Source: Seriola aureovittata (taxonomy: Eukaryota; Chordata; Actinopteri; Carangiformes; Carangidae). Taken from it: a stretch of DNA of 64,000 nucleotides. The stretch is taken from the NCBI RefSeq assembly GCF_021018895.1, contig NC_079367.1, forward strand, positions 31,678,288 to 31,742,287, read 5' to 3'. The number at the start of each line of letters is the position of its first letter. Position 1 is the stretch's first letter. This document shows positions 8,466 to 20,824 of this stretch, one piece after another. The notes under the pieces were generated by a model, which was not told where the DNA came from, made no database searches, and saw nothing but the letters and a program-made list of their open reading frames with translations. Made by a program: the position numbers and the translations under genes.

Positions 8466-10354
8466 TGAAGATGATGGGGAAGAAGATAGCTCCTCTTAAC
8501 GCCATGGTATAGTTTGTACACTGCAAGTGTAAAAACAGTGCATACAGTCACACAGTGCATACACCACAGTTCATCCCATCCACTCAGCCTCTAAACACAC
8601 AGCAGACGTCACTTAACATCACCACAGACACATCTGAGTCTGCTCTCACCACCGTCTGCTCTCCAACTCAAACACACACACTCTTCTCTAAACTGATGTG
8701 GAGAATCTTGGCTGCTGTTTGTAAAAACAACCATAATGTACTGCAGCAGTGAGCCAGGCTGTGTTACTGCATGTGAACATATCGGGAAGCACGATTACTC
8801 TCTCAAAACTAGCGTGACACAGAAACAGGCACTCGCTCTCTCACTCTCTCTCTGGGTGTGCGAGGCAGGGTGGAATATCACTCAGCATTCCTGCTCTGTA
8901 AAACCTGATCTGGGTCTTGAAGAATCTGGTTTAGTCATATTAGCTCAGCAGCTGCTGCATGCTTTTACCCCCCCCCCAAAAAAAACCAGCAGAGCACTTT
9001 TTTATCACCGACTCGTTTGTCCTGGTGAGAATCAAACCCGCAGCCTTGGCAGTGTTTGTGGCTTGCTCGGATAATTTCTGCCTCCCTGCATTTGAATGTT
9101 TCCAGAACCAGCTTATCTCTCTGTCTGTCTTTATGGGACTCTGAGCCAAAATATGTTACCCACTAAATATTTTCCAGACTCAAGTTTACCAAAAAATCCT
9201 AATTATGATCTTCTTGTTTCAGCAGTGGAACAGCTTTTCACTATTAGATGCTACAGAGACATGGTCTGGTGAGGGTGAACAAACTTTAACTCTGCTGTTT
9301 GGAAATTAGCGAGACGATATTAATATTTAATATTAACATTTCTATTTCTATTTAAGAGTCTTCCAATCCCGGCAGAATAGCCCTCCACACGAGGTCTCCA
9401 GCTAACAAACAGACTGTGTGGTCGTGGTTCGATGAGAAAGATCATCGGAACTACAAATAATGGAGAGGTCATAGGTGTAGAGCTGCCAGAGCGCTCCGCC
9501 ACACCCTGCCACTTTTATTCTCCAAGTGATGACATAAAATTTCCAAGGTTCACATAATCTGGTTTAAATTTATAAACATTTTTTAGCACTTGAAGATCCA
9601 ATCATCACTAAAGCATGTGTCATGTAGAGAGCTAATAAAAACATATGAAATGGTCAAAGTTGTCATATTGACATTTAAGGTGTATTGATTGATTTCTAAA
9701 CATCAAAAAGATGGCGGTACCTGCCGGTAGCCTCTGAGCTGCTCAGTGAATTAAATGTTTAATTAGTATCGATGAAAACATTCTTTCATTCATCATTCAC
9801 TCTTCTAACACTTTCTTTATCTGTATTTACACAGAAACATGACAGAGTCAGTTTGGTAAATGGTGTGTGTGTATGCATGCGCGTTGTTAACGGGAGGCTA
9901 CTTGATCTGCTTCTGTGGACTGTTACACAGCAACTGGAGGGACTGGATTCCGTGTCGTCTCACCAGGATCAGATCCTGTTCATCTGGGCTTGATGTAGTT
10001 GAAGGCCAGGATGAAGTCTTGCATACTTTCTTGGGCACAAATCTTTACTGATGGCATAGACTGAACGCACTGACGCTCAGCAGCTAGCTCAGCCCTATCA
10101 TATAGCACGCTCATTAAAAGCTAACTAAAAGATGACAAAATCCACAAAAACATTGTGATCTGAAAACTGTGTGGCATTGTGGTTGACTTAAAAACACCGC
10201 TTAAATGAGTCTAGTTTTGTATTGAGCAGAATGAAACTTGAACTAGAAATAGACTGAATGTCTAATCCAAGACTGAACAGAAGCAGCATCTTGACTTTAC
10301 CTTAGCTTATGAAACACAAACACACTACACAGTGAAGAGGAGGAGCTGAGTTAC
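8466..10354. other. host intron or flank, no exon recognised
   Basis: This lies downstream of the last PLEKHG2 exon seen. I looked for the next DH-domain exon (expected to code an ELLxxLE-type continuation) on the minus strand and did not find it. A short tRNA T-arm-like sequence at 9021-9056 may be an old SINE piece. Confidence 0.4.
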
Positions 10355-10455
10355 CTGTTGAACTCGTAGATGTCCTCTATGTTGCAGAACAGAGTGCTGA
10401 CCTGCTCCGGCTTCAGCGGCAGAGCTCCACAGTCGATGATGCAGCCGAGATAGTC
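10355..10455 (-). CDS. plekhg2: PLEKHG2-like RhoGEF, DH-domain exon (third coding exon seen)
   Basis: The exon is 101 nt, with acceptor CTGCAG just above 10455 and donor GTAACT just below 10355. It encodes [19 protein letters not shown] and then [14 protein letters not shown] plus two bases of the next codon. This is the first conserved part of the Dbl-homology (DH) domain, which catalyses GDP/GTP exchange on Rho-family GTPases. It starts in phase 0, matching the end of the exon at 26828, and ends in phase 2. The NIEDIYEF motif is closest to PLEKHG2 among PLEKHG1-3; PLEKHG3 is the main alternative. The following exons (rest of DH, PH domain, C-terminal tail) are not seen in the window. Confidence 0.85.
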
Positions 10456-11024
10456 CTGCAGACACACAAACAGACATAGAGTTGAAATACACACCTTTTC
10501 TTTTCATTACAAGCTGACTCATTTCAGTTTGACAGTGGCTCAGACAAAGTGTAAGCTACCGTCAGCTGGTCACTTTGCCAGAGAAAGCACACTCTTGTTC
10601 TCTGATGTCCTTTTTGGATTGGTGGTTTATTTGGTTAGCTCTGCACGACGTCACCTGGCATCATCCTTCAAAACACCGTCATTTTTCAACACATTTTTCC
10701 TCTAATTACACTCATCCCCAGGACAGTATGCGTGTTTCAGCTCTGAGCATTTGTCACACATCATAGCTGGAAAACTACAGACTCGACTAATAACATCAAT
10801 GAACGTTGCATCACATGCAGGTTTACCAGCTCCAAGGCTCTGGTATTATGATAATGGCTTATAATGATAATAATAATAATGATAATAATGATAATAATGA
10901 TTATGATGATGATGATAATAATAATGATAATAATAATAATAATAATAACTTGATAAATAACTATATAATACCTACACCATATACCATACAATATAATACC
11001 ATATATATATATATAGCACCTTTA
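10456..11024 (-). other. start of the 16.4-kb PLEKHG2 intron
   Basis: Non-coding. It contains a TAATGATAA-type repeat at 10855-10955 and a short (TA)n at 11001-11014. Confidence 0.6.
10855..10955 (+). repeat. ATAATGATAA trinucleotide/hexanucleotide repeat
   Basis: Imperfect runs of AATAATGAT units. The long Ile-rich and Asn-rich frames over it come only from the repeat. Confidence 0.85.
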
Positions 11025-11800
11025 AAAAACATAGTTACCAAAGTGCTTTGACAAATGAATCAAAACGCGATGATAGTCAAAAGCAGACTGAAATAAGGTA
11101 CAGAGTTACGGAGGGAGGACAAACAATATAATACAATATAAATAAAAAAAAATAGAGGGAGCAGATGCTGTATAGACACACACAGACACGCACACACACA
11201 CACCTACACATGCAAACACAGTAAAAAGTAAAAAAAGGGCGATATGGAGACAATAAAAAGATAAAAAAGATGACATCACATACAAGCAAGTCAGTAAAAA
11301 TTTGTTTTAAGAAGTGATCTAAAAGAAATAACTGTTTGTGCCTCATCTCCTCGGGCAGGTCGTTCCAAAGTCGAGAGGTCCTGATGGAAAAGCGCGGTCA
11401 CCTTTAGATTTAAGCCTCAACTTTGGAACAACCAGAAGGACCTGCCTGAGGATCTCAGGCTGCGTACTGGCTCATATGGGGTCAAAAACTCTGTAATGTA
11501 GCTCCAGCATGCTTTAAAAGTGATCAGTAAAATCTTAAAATCAATTCTAAAATTGACAGGGTGCCAAAGGAGGAAAGCGAGGATTGGGGTGATGTGATGT
11601 CTGTTAAAACCAGTAAGAGGCCGAGCCGCTGGATTCTAAACCAGTTGGAGGATGATAGAGACTCAGGGTTTTAGGACAGAGTTACAGATGTCCAGTTTTG
11701 AGAAGATGAATGCGTGGACAACTTTGATCAGATGGTATTGTGCCGCAGGCTCACTGGCATAACTCAGCAGGAGGTTCACTGGAGCTGAGCCATCATTAAT
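11025..11800. repeat. dispersed teleost repeat, class uncertain
   Basis: The stretch with GTCGTTCCAAAGTCGAGAGG, then GGAACAACCAGAAGGACCTG and a later AATTCTAAAATTGACAGGG, is a familiar dispersed fish repeat often seen in non-coding RNA and introns. No coding capacity or target duplication was found, so I cannot assign it to a LINE or DNA transposon class. Its edges are approximate. Confidence 0.45.
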
Positions 11801-12269
11801 GTTATCAGTTACTCATGTGTTTTCCTAGGCCCCCGGTAGGACCAGTCAATAGGTACCTTTACACGGAGCCTAATATCCCCATTATGATCGGTCAAAAAAC
11901 CCAAACAGAAAAAAAGTGCTCCATATAAACACCTCAATCTGAAGAAATCAGTTGCAGAAGGACAGTTCAAACCTTTTCATAAACTGATCAAAGGAAAAAC
12001 TGTACCTGTAATATAACCTGATTGCTCTTTGGCTGCATCCTCTCTGGGCATGTCCTCAAACACGTGCCAGAGAGATAAGATAGCCGCTGAGGAAGATGAA
12101 TGCATGATGTATACATCACTTCAGCGGATGTCACACAGCTGCATGTAAACACCAGACTGTATTAAATCTCATCCCATGTAAACAGTCGACCTGAAATCTT
12201 CAATCAGGAAGAAAAGACATCTGCACATATCTGCAGCTGGAACTGAAAGGCCCAGTACAGAAAGTGTTT

Positions 12270-12475
12270 CCCAGGGGGGTTAGGGTGGGTGACCTGATAC
12301 CTGAATGGTTAGGACACGTACCACATGCGTGCAAGTTCTCTGAGCAGAGAGCACCTAATTCAACTCCCAGACATGCACCAACATCTTTGGTGCACATCAT
12401 TCCCCTTCTCTCTATCCCTGCATTTCCTGTCTGTCTACGCTGTCCTGTCAAATGAAGGCATAAAATGCTGTTGGT
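12270..12475 (+). mobile_element. tRNA-derived SINE copy (decayed)
   Basis: A tRNA-like head (TGAATGGTTAGGACACGTACC, then CAACTCCCAGAC in place of box B) is followed by the tail GTGCACATCATTCCCC and CTATCCCTGCATTTCCTGTC. The tail matches that of the SINE at 52548, placing both in one family. Box B is badly mutated. Confidence 0.6.
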
Positions 12476-12824
12476 ACAGTCTGTGTGTTTATTATTGTAA
12501 CCATGACAATCGAGGTCTGGTATGCCTACCGCTGTAGGTTGTATCAGAGGGTTGAAAAAAAAAAGAAGACCTGTGTGGTTGCTCAGGTTGGAGGAGCTGT
12601 TGGGTGCTGAATATGTCCAAACCATAAAACATTTTTTTAAAGCATTTCAGCAGCTGCTTGCGGAGACTGTGACATTTCCTGTCAAAAATAAATCAGAAAT
12701 TAAAGTATAAAGAGAAATCCAACATTCCAGTAACTTGTAAACTCTTTGTAGAGACATAGAGCTGCAGCAGCAGAGATGCAGCAGAGACACAGACGGTGTG
12801 AACACACACAGCAGACAGCAGCTG

Positions 12825-12869
<45 letters not shown>

Positions 12870-15160
12870 CACACACAGGCAGTGTGTTCTAGGTGTAATG
12901 CATCGCAGAGAGTTGACAGACCCAGAGGACAAGCAAACATGGCCCTCATGAAATAAAAAATAATGCTGTTGTGTAGCAGATAGCAACTGTATCACGACCT
13001 GGACCTTCCTGTAAGTTTCATATAAATAAAGTTGAATATCTATCTAAACCAATATCTAAACCAATGTAAAGTGATGTTTTACATCATCAGGAAATTTCCA
13101 ACAGGTGACAACGTCTCTCATAAAGTTTAGATGCAGCATCCGGCCTCTCCTCACCCACCAGACTAGAACATCATATCAAACTTTTCAGATCGCAGCTAAT
13201 GGTGTGAACAGGAAACCAGCTGTGCTGTCAGAGATGGTGAGCTGAGGGTGCCAACACACGGTAAGTCAAACAACGACAGAAAACCAGGAAGTCAGTCTTC
13301 TGTGAGGAACAGAGAAAGTGAAGCTGATCATCACATCTGGTCATGATGAGTGACAACTGCAGCAGGATAGACATATGGAGACAGTGGTGCAGACTCTGAC
13401 AAAAATGTTCCTGAACAGTGAAATACCTGTAGCCATCAGCATGTGTGTGTTACATCTGCAGTTTGCGATGTACAGTCCTTTACACACTGTTCACACAGCG
13501 TGGACACCTTCATTAAGGGAACACAGTCAGTTCAGGCTAAGCACTGACGCTGCTCTTATTATCTAATTGGCACCAGCTGTTTCATTCATGCTTCACAGCT
13601 GTAACATCCAACCAAAGTCATCCTCCTCCTCCTCATCATGCCAACACACCACCTCCACCAGCTGCAGCTGTGGTGTGTCTCCACCACCATTATCAAGTTA
13701 CAGTAAGTCCTTCCACAATTACAGTGTTGAATGACCAGAGGTGTTTTTGCAGAACATTATGATGTCACAGTGAAGTTGACCTTTGACCTTTTGGATATAA
13801 AATGCCATCATTTCATTTAATCCTTAATTACATCTAAGTTAAATTGTGTCATAAAGGCTCCTTTAAATAAAACGTATTATAATTTTTTTTATTATGCTAA
13901 TTAGACATCATGTGTCCTTGAAAGCAGATTTGGAATGCTACATAATAAATGTGAGATGGTGGATATAAATATTTAATCTCCAGTACATTAACATATCAAA
14001 TATGAATACCCTGCTGCCTAATCTTCAAACTTTCCCCCAGGAAATGGAAGTGTCTGCTGCTTTTAAAGAGTTAAAGAGGATCAGAGGAGCTGATTTACAT
14101 TAATTCTGTTTACTGTATGTGGAGTCAGTCAGTCGTGTTGTAATGGAAACTTTACCAAACTAAAATCCATCATACAATCCTGTCAGAGCCCAGATGATGT
14201 CATTTCCTGTGGTGGCTGGTAATTAGATTACAGTGGAGAGGAGTCAGGGGCGAGAGACACCGGGACATAGAGGGGGAGAGGGATGAGATAAGAGACCACA
14301 GCAGACTGTCCTTACATTCATATCAACACACAGTTTTATTAGTAACATACCACCAAACACACACTGAAGCAAACAGAAGCCTGGACACTGAGAAGCTGCC
14401 AGAGAAACTCTGAATATTTAAACTCAGACAGAAACTCAGCCGAGGAGGAAGAGAAATCTAGCCAAACAGAAAATAATGTGTGAGAAAGCACCAGAGGCTG
14501 AGGTCAGCCCACCGGATCCAGTCCAAGTTCCCAAACTGGGATCCATGACGTGTCTCTACATGGTCACCAAAAAGAAAACATGATTTGATTTGACTCTAAT
14601 CTAATACACTATAAAAAGACGCAGCATTTCTTAGCCATAATAAAAGAATCTGGTTCTGTTCTGTTTACATGAAGAGCTGCAGCTGCAGTGACTGGGCCTG
14701 GGAGGGTCAGACAAGATTTCCTTTATATTGCGGATGTCTGACTGGTTTCATAAAACAAATCAGTTCAGGAATTTAAAGTTTATGCAAATGCAGAGATTCA
14801 GAGTTTTAGAACCAGAGTAAAGTGATGGACCAATTTGTTCTGGAAATATTAAATAAAATCTACCAAAAAAGAACGTGCAAGACCTGGCTCTGCGTTACTC
14901 CTGCCAGAGACAGAAAGATTAAAACACAACCCGAAGTCACATGCACAAGTCTCTACTCTTGTCTGAGGTGTAACAGCAGTTGTGTGGCTAAAGAGTAAAA
15001 AGTCAGACTTGGTGACCGAACGCAGACATACATGAAGCATGAAGAGGAAAACATCAGTTATGCAGAGCGATGATAAGGAGGCTGGAACCGCCTCACATTA
15101 ACACATGAAAAAAACAGAGTTGTAAGTTTTTTTGTTTTTTTTATCATTGTCTGCATGAGC
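12476..15160. other. intron sequence with no gene recognised
   Basis: Holds a (CA)n tract at 12828-12867 and otherwise unremarkable AT-rich sequence. No exon with paired splice sites and family similarity was seen. Confidence 0.5.
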
Positions 15161-18100
15161 TTTTTTTTTTTTTTTTTAAATGTATTTATCAGTTTTACAC
15201 ATCAAACTTACAACAATATAAATGGTTAAGCATTCATGACAAAAGTTGTAAGCCCCCACCCCCTCCAGGCGGCATCCCCAGACACACATACAAAGATAAA
15301 TACATAAATACATAACAGTAAATAAATGAAATAGATAGTAAGATTACAATGATAGTGAAATAAATAAAAGTAAAAAACCCAAACATATAAGTAAATAAAT
15401 GAAACAGACAATCACATAAATGACGAAAACTGATCTGTTTAGATTACGCTACACATAATACCAGCACTCTAGACCCCTCAGGAGGAAAGGCAGGTAACAG
15501 CTCCAACAACCACAATCATAGTCACCTGAATATCCAAATCAACACTCAAGAAAGAATAAATAAAAATGACATGAGTCAAGTTAAGGTTAGGCTTCTCATA
15601 TGGGTGATAAACATCAACCAGATTTTGTCATACTTATCTTCCAATCCACGTACTATATACCTAAGTTTTTCCAGATCAAATCCCAGCATCACTTCCCTGA
15701 TCCCATGAATATAGGTGAGGTTCCTTCCTTTCCAATTAAGCAGTATCAGACGGCAGGCAAGCAGCGATGCATAGGCAATTGCATTTTTATGAAGGCGGGA
15801 AAGCTCTAATTCATTATAATTATTCCAAAGATTTTCTACCTAATTTCCTACCGGATATTGTCGAGAGTGATTGAAAGTCAGACGTCCAGAAAGTGATGGA
15901 CATGACCAGAACATGTGTCCCAAGGAAACGGGGGAATAATGACATCTGGGGCAGGTTGGGGTATCATTAGAATATAATTTAGCTAATTTGTCATTGGAGT
16001 AATGTAATCGGTGGACTACCTTTAATTGGATTAATCCATATGTGATACAGAAAGAAGAAGTGTGTATATGCAAAATATTGCTTTCCAAGGTATCCTCTGG
16101 AATAGACTCTCCAATGTCTCCTTGCCAGGCTGCTTTATCTTTGTCTCATGTGTGAAGGCAACTATTCAGAATTAATGTATATATTTTTGATACTGTACCT
16201 TTTATTAAATGGACTGACATTAAGAACTGAGTAAGCCAAGGCTTTACAGGATGGACATGGATATCCTGGAAAATGTTTAGAGACAAAACTCAGAGCCTGA
16301 AGGTATCTAAAGTAGTGAGATTTTGGTAAATTGTGATCCTTACACAGAAATGCAAATGAAAAAAAGCTGTCATCAGTAAAAACATCAAACCATTTATATG
16401 CCAAACTGCAATTGCCAGATCTAGTTGAAACGGTGCAAAAAGATGATTAAACATTATTGAAGAGAATCCGCATATGTTTTTCAAATTAAAATGTTTTCTA
16501 AACTGGCCCCAGATCCTGAGTTTTGAACCACGAAGTTTGCATTTTGTTCATGTGCTCTAATATTTAATGGGAGAGGGGCAGTTAAAAATGAAATTGGAGA
16601 GACTGGGAACATGGATTCCAATTCCATACTGGCCCAGAGAGGGCCTTCTTTGTCTGAAAAGGTGGTAATCCAATGGAGATGAGGCGATCCAGCTGGGCAA
16701 AAAAAGATTTTGGGAGAAAAATGGGAATCATTTGAATCTTTTTTACTGAATTTATCCACCCCGCCAGGGAGATAGGGAGCCGATCGTTTTTAGTATGTTC
16801 TAAAATAGATCTGTAGTTGTATTTAAAATGGCCTCAACTGAACCTGCTATCTCAATTCCCAGATAAGTGCATTTTCATTCTCAATCTTAAAGGGAAGATG
16901 ATCATAGCTGACCCGTCTCGCCAGGTCATTCACTGGAAATAATACAGATTTTGACGAATTAATTTTGTATCCTGAAACATTCCCAAATCTCTGCAGCAAG
17001 GAGAGAACACAGGGAATGCTTTCTATCGGGTCTGATATTTGCAAAAGTAAGTCCTTTGCGTAGAGAGATGTTTTATGATTTGTTTTGATCTGATGGTAAT
17101 TGCCAACGGTTCAGATGCGATGTCAAACAAAAAGGGTGACAGACAGAAACCCTGCCTCGTACATTAATGTCGCATAAAATATTCAGAGATAAAACCCTTT
17201 GTTCAAATAGGTGCTGAATATAAAACTTTAATCCAATTAAAAAACACAGGTCCTATTCCAAACCTTTCCAAAGTAGCAAAAAGATAGCTCCACTCGATCC
17301 TATCGAATGCCTTTTTGGTGTCAAGGCTTAGGATAGCTTCAGGTTGTACTGTTGAATGAGGGGACAGTAACACATTAAACAGCCTCCGTACATTAAAAAA
17401 CGATTGTTGTCAAGGAATGAAGCCTGTTTGGTGTTCGATAATGATGATAGGAATAATGGCTTCTAATCGCTGCAAAGGGATTTTAGTTGATATTTTATAA
17501 TTGCAACACAAAAGGCTGATTGGCCTGTAGGAACTACAATCTAATGGGTCCTTTTCTTTTTCAAGGATACTGAAATTATTGCTTGAGCGAGTGTTCGAAG
17601 CAATTTTCCAATGGCCAATGATTCATCATAAACAGATTTTAAGATTGGCACAAGTTTTGGAGAGAATTCCCTATAGAACTCGATGGGAAACCCATCTGGG
17701 CCCGGTGTCCTCCCTGTTCAAGATAGCCTAATAGCATTTGCTATTTCTTCAGATGATAATGGCTGTTCTAAGGAAAACTGAGTGTCAGGAGCAAGTCTTG
17801 GGATATCTAGAGAGTTGAGAAATGACTGAATTTCAGACAAATTAGAAAGCAAGTGGGGGTCTAGATGCCAGGTGCGCTGGGGCACTATATTATCTGGAAA
17901 TATCATATCTATATGTACTGGGCTGTGGTCTGATAGCACTATGCTATGGTACTGACTATTGGGAATAAAGGGAAGTATTTGGTCATCTACAATGAAATAG
18001 TCGATCCTGGAGTAACTATCGTGGACGGGGGAAAAAAATTAAAATTGTTTTGCAGTAGGATTTTTTGTCCACCACGGATCTGACAGGCCATAAGAGCGAA

Positions 18101-19250
18101 GAAAGGAGTTAATAATGACTGCAGCTAACGACAGAGTACTATCTGGTCTCAGATGTGACCTGCCCAGATGAGCATGAAGAACACAGCTGAAGTCCCCACC
18201 CAACACCAGTTTATAGGAATTAAGGTCAGGGAGAGCTGAAAAGAAATTTATGAAGAATCGCGAATCAACCCGATTAGGTCCATAGATGCCAAAATTAAAG
18301 GTGTATTAAATAGTCTGCCAACTGCAACAACATATGTACCATTGACATCAGATAAAACTTCAGAGAGTTCAAAAGGAATCCCTTTCCTAATTAGAATTGC
18401 TGTTCCCCTGGCTTTGTAGTCAAGACATGAATGATATATTTGCCCAATCCACTTGCATCTTAATCTCTTTTGGGAGTTAATGTTTAGATGCTCATCCCTC
18501 TCCTAAGCATATAACACGTCAAGACCAACCTAAACTCTCACATGAACTGTGCATGGGCAGAACTAAATGGAGCAGAGCCCTTCTCCTAATGTTGTCATTA
18601 CTGCATGTATATAAGCACTCATTTGGTCACAAGCTGAGACATCCCTTAACACTTACAGTCAGGAGATAAAAATAATCATGGGAATAAAAATTATAATAAT
18701 GATAATAATAACAAATGAGCTGGCTGAGTGAAAACTTTAACAAAAATAGGTAGCCATTTGGTTTAAAATGTAGCATTGTAACCCTGGATGAAGTCAATTT
18801 CTCAACATAAAGAAAGAATCTTCCAAGTCAAGTTAAAGTGTTTGCGTAAAGTCTCTCCCTCTGTCCCTCGTGGGTGCAGATTGGACTCAGTATAGCTTTG
18901 TCTTGATTGGGTCCTCCAAAGATGTTGGCTCGCCAGCTGAGGTTGTAATTTTAAGTGTGGCTGGATATAAGAGACCGTATTTCATACCTGGACATTACAC
19001 ACATCACACCTCCACGCCAATTAGCCTGCAATTATCTCTCCGTTGTCGGGACTCCAAATCTTCAGTCTTATCTATCAGCTGTGTTACTTACAAGGACAGA
19101 GTGGTAACTTTAGCTTCAAGTTCCATGACCCGGCTAGTATAACAATTAGCTCACTCCTCAAGATCTTCAATGCATGTTGCAAACGTTGTGCTTTCCTTCT
19201 GCACATTTTCAGTTACTTTCATAAGTTCTGAGCACACGTTCAAGAGAAGC
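15161..19250 (-). mobile_element. L1-clade LINE relic
   Basis: The 3' end is marked by a T run at 15163-15177 (the poly-A tail on the minus strand). Going right, the element shows the 3' UTR (to about 15800), the ORF2 C-terminal zinc motif, reverse transcriptase, and apurinic endonuclease (to about 18500). Decayed sequence to about 19250 is probably ORF1 and leader. Numerous stops and frameshifts are present. It lies antisense to nothing: it has the same orientation as the PLEKHG2 gene whose intron holds it. Confidence 0.82.
15840..18500 (-). pseudogene. L1 ORF2 (endonuclease plus reverse transcriptase), broken
   Basis: In coding order: endonuclease motifs LVLGGDFSCVL (about 18210) and LSDHSPVHID (17939); the RT motif PGPDGFPIEFYREF (about 17700); SLDTKKAFDRIEWSYLF (about 17330); the active-site box at 17051-17062, which reads YAKD instead of YADD; the segment FGNVSGYKINSSKS (about 16985); and the terminal CPRCHYSPVSLGHMFWSC zinc motif (about 15940). 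ORF2 of this clade is normally about 1200-1300 residues. Here it is split into at least eight frames, and the changed active site alone would abolish reverse transcription. Confidence 0.85.
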
Positions 19251-19265
19251 AAACACTGAAGAACC

Positions 19266-19716
19266 AAAACCTGCAGTTCCTCTAACGACCACTAGAGTCT
19301 GGCTCCAACAGTGAGTCAATCCCCATGGACTCCCATGTTAAAATGTCCAACTCTACAGCAGAAATAAACATGTTTACAGCCTGGTACAAAAACACTTTAG
19401 CTCTCTAGAGCTAATTTCTTGCTTCATGACGACTCTTTAAAAACTCACCTGTTTACATTTTATTAAGACTTAAAGTTATGGATAATTGAGGGCGTGGCCT
19501 CATTGAGTAACAGGTGGGTTAGCGTATGCTTGCCACAAACTGACATCAACCAAAGTCACATGCCTCTGACCATTTTTGGATTAGCTCCAAGTTAGGGGCG
19601 GATTCAGGCACTGCCAAGATGGCGAAGCTTGAGCAGCTCACTCTGAGCTTCCAAACCACTCTTCAGAAACCTGTGGGTGATGTCACAGAAGCTACGTCCA
19701 TCTTTACAGTCTACGC
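19266..19716 (+). repeat. 450-bp dispersed repeat, copy 1
   Basis: It begins with AAACCTGCAGTTCCTC and ends with CCATCTTTACAGTC. The same sequence recurs in reverse orientation at 27762-28214, with shared blocks such as GGAGTC(C/T)ATGGGGATTGACTC and GAGGGCGTGGCC (as read on the matching strand). It has no coding content. The repeat is probably a non-autonomous element; its class is unknown. Confidence 0.85.
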
Positions 19717-20140
19717 ATTGATTTGCTTTTCTTTTGATGATTTTCTGGATATTTGTACCAAATTTGATGCGATCTTAACTCACACAGTGAGGAAGCAAAC
19801 CAGAAACAGAGAAAACCTTTTTACTCTAAGCTCAGTGAGAGGAATTTATATGAATAAATGGGATCTAATATCTAGTTCACATGATATATCCCCACTGCAA
19901 ACGTGGTGGCCTCATTGGTGGACAATGAGGCCACATATTTACTGGCATCTTCTGGATGATGTTGCATTGTGGTCCATTAAAGACTCAGACTCCCGCTTTT
20001 GAGTCTCTCACAGACTTTACATTCAGATGTCAAGCACATAACCGCAGATACTCTATGTGGTCTGTGAGGGAGATGCTTTTTGAGACAGATGCTGTACCAC
20101 TGCTGACCATCGGAACAAACTGCACTGTGTCTTCACTTAT
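19717..20140. other. no gene seen
   Basis: Intronic. The 127-residue frame from 19619 starts inside the dispersed repeat and has no recognisable domain, so it is not called as a gene. Confidence 0.5.
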
Positions 20141-20672
20141 TACAGTTTTTCTGTATTGCTAAAACACTAAATCCCATTCTCTGAACCAAATCCTCAGTGG
20201 TCTGAACCCATTCATTGAATCAGTCACTCTTTTGGTAAACCATAAACAATTTTCACAAGTTGCAGATCTCATTTAACCTTTTTACAAAACTCTAAACACA
20301 TTTTCACTCACTGAAACACACTGTGCATTGTGATGCAATCATGATGCATGATGGTAAACACACGTAGCAGAAGTTAGACTCAATTTCAGCACAGGTGTCA
20401 TAGCTTACACACAACAACTCAAAACTGTTCACACTTGTTGCTAATGATGTGATGAAACAAATATAAAGTAATGAATGATAAGTGGTGTTTTCATTTTGAT
20501 TGGCTTGTGTACACTCAAAACAGTGTTTGATTCTGAGCGCAGATGAAGCTGATTGTTTGATTCTGCAAGAGGAGTCAGAGGTTTGGTTAATGTAGTTTGA
20601 CCATTTGTGTTTAGAGTTTTGAGAAAAGCATTGAAGGTTTCAAGAAATGAGTTTTAGCACTTGAGAAACTAT
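20141..20672. mobile_element. possible Tc1/mariner-type MITE
   Basis: Imperfect inverted ends flanked by TA: TACAGTTTTTCTGTATTGCT on the left and, reverse-complemented, TAGTTTCTCAAGTGCTAAAA on the right. Inner inverted copies of CAAAACTCTAAACACA lie at about 20284 and 20605-20625. No transposase is present. The class is inferred from the TA borders only. Confidence 0.5.
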
Positions 20673-20779
20673 TATTTCTGCTGGGAGTTTGATTTGCTCT
20701 GAATGCTATGAAGCAACTTTCTGCTTTCTGATTGGTCAGAAATGTGCTGTGAAAGATGAAAGATGCTCTGAATCGGGCT

Positions 20780-20824
<45 letters not shown>

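Noticed and set aside
9021..9060. tRNA T-arm-like sequence (GCGGGTTTGATTCTCACC on the minus strand)
   Set aside because: There is no matching acceptor or D-arm; probably a small SINE remnant.
12200..12625. 141-residue minus-strand open frame
   Set aside because: It lies over a tRNA-derived SINE and adjacent non-coding DNA, with no domain and a composition typical of antisense SINE sequence.
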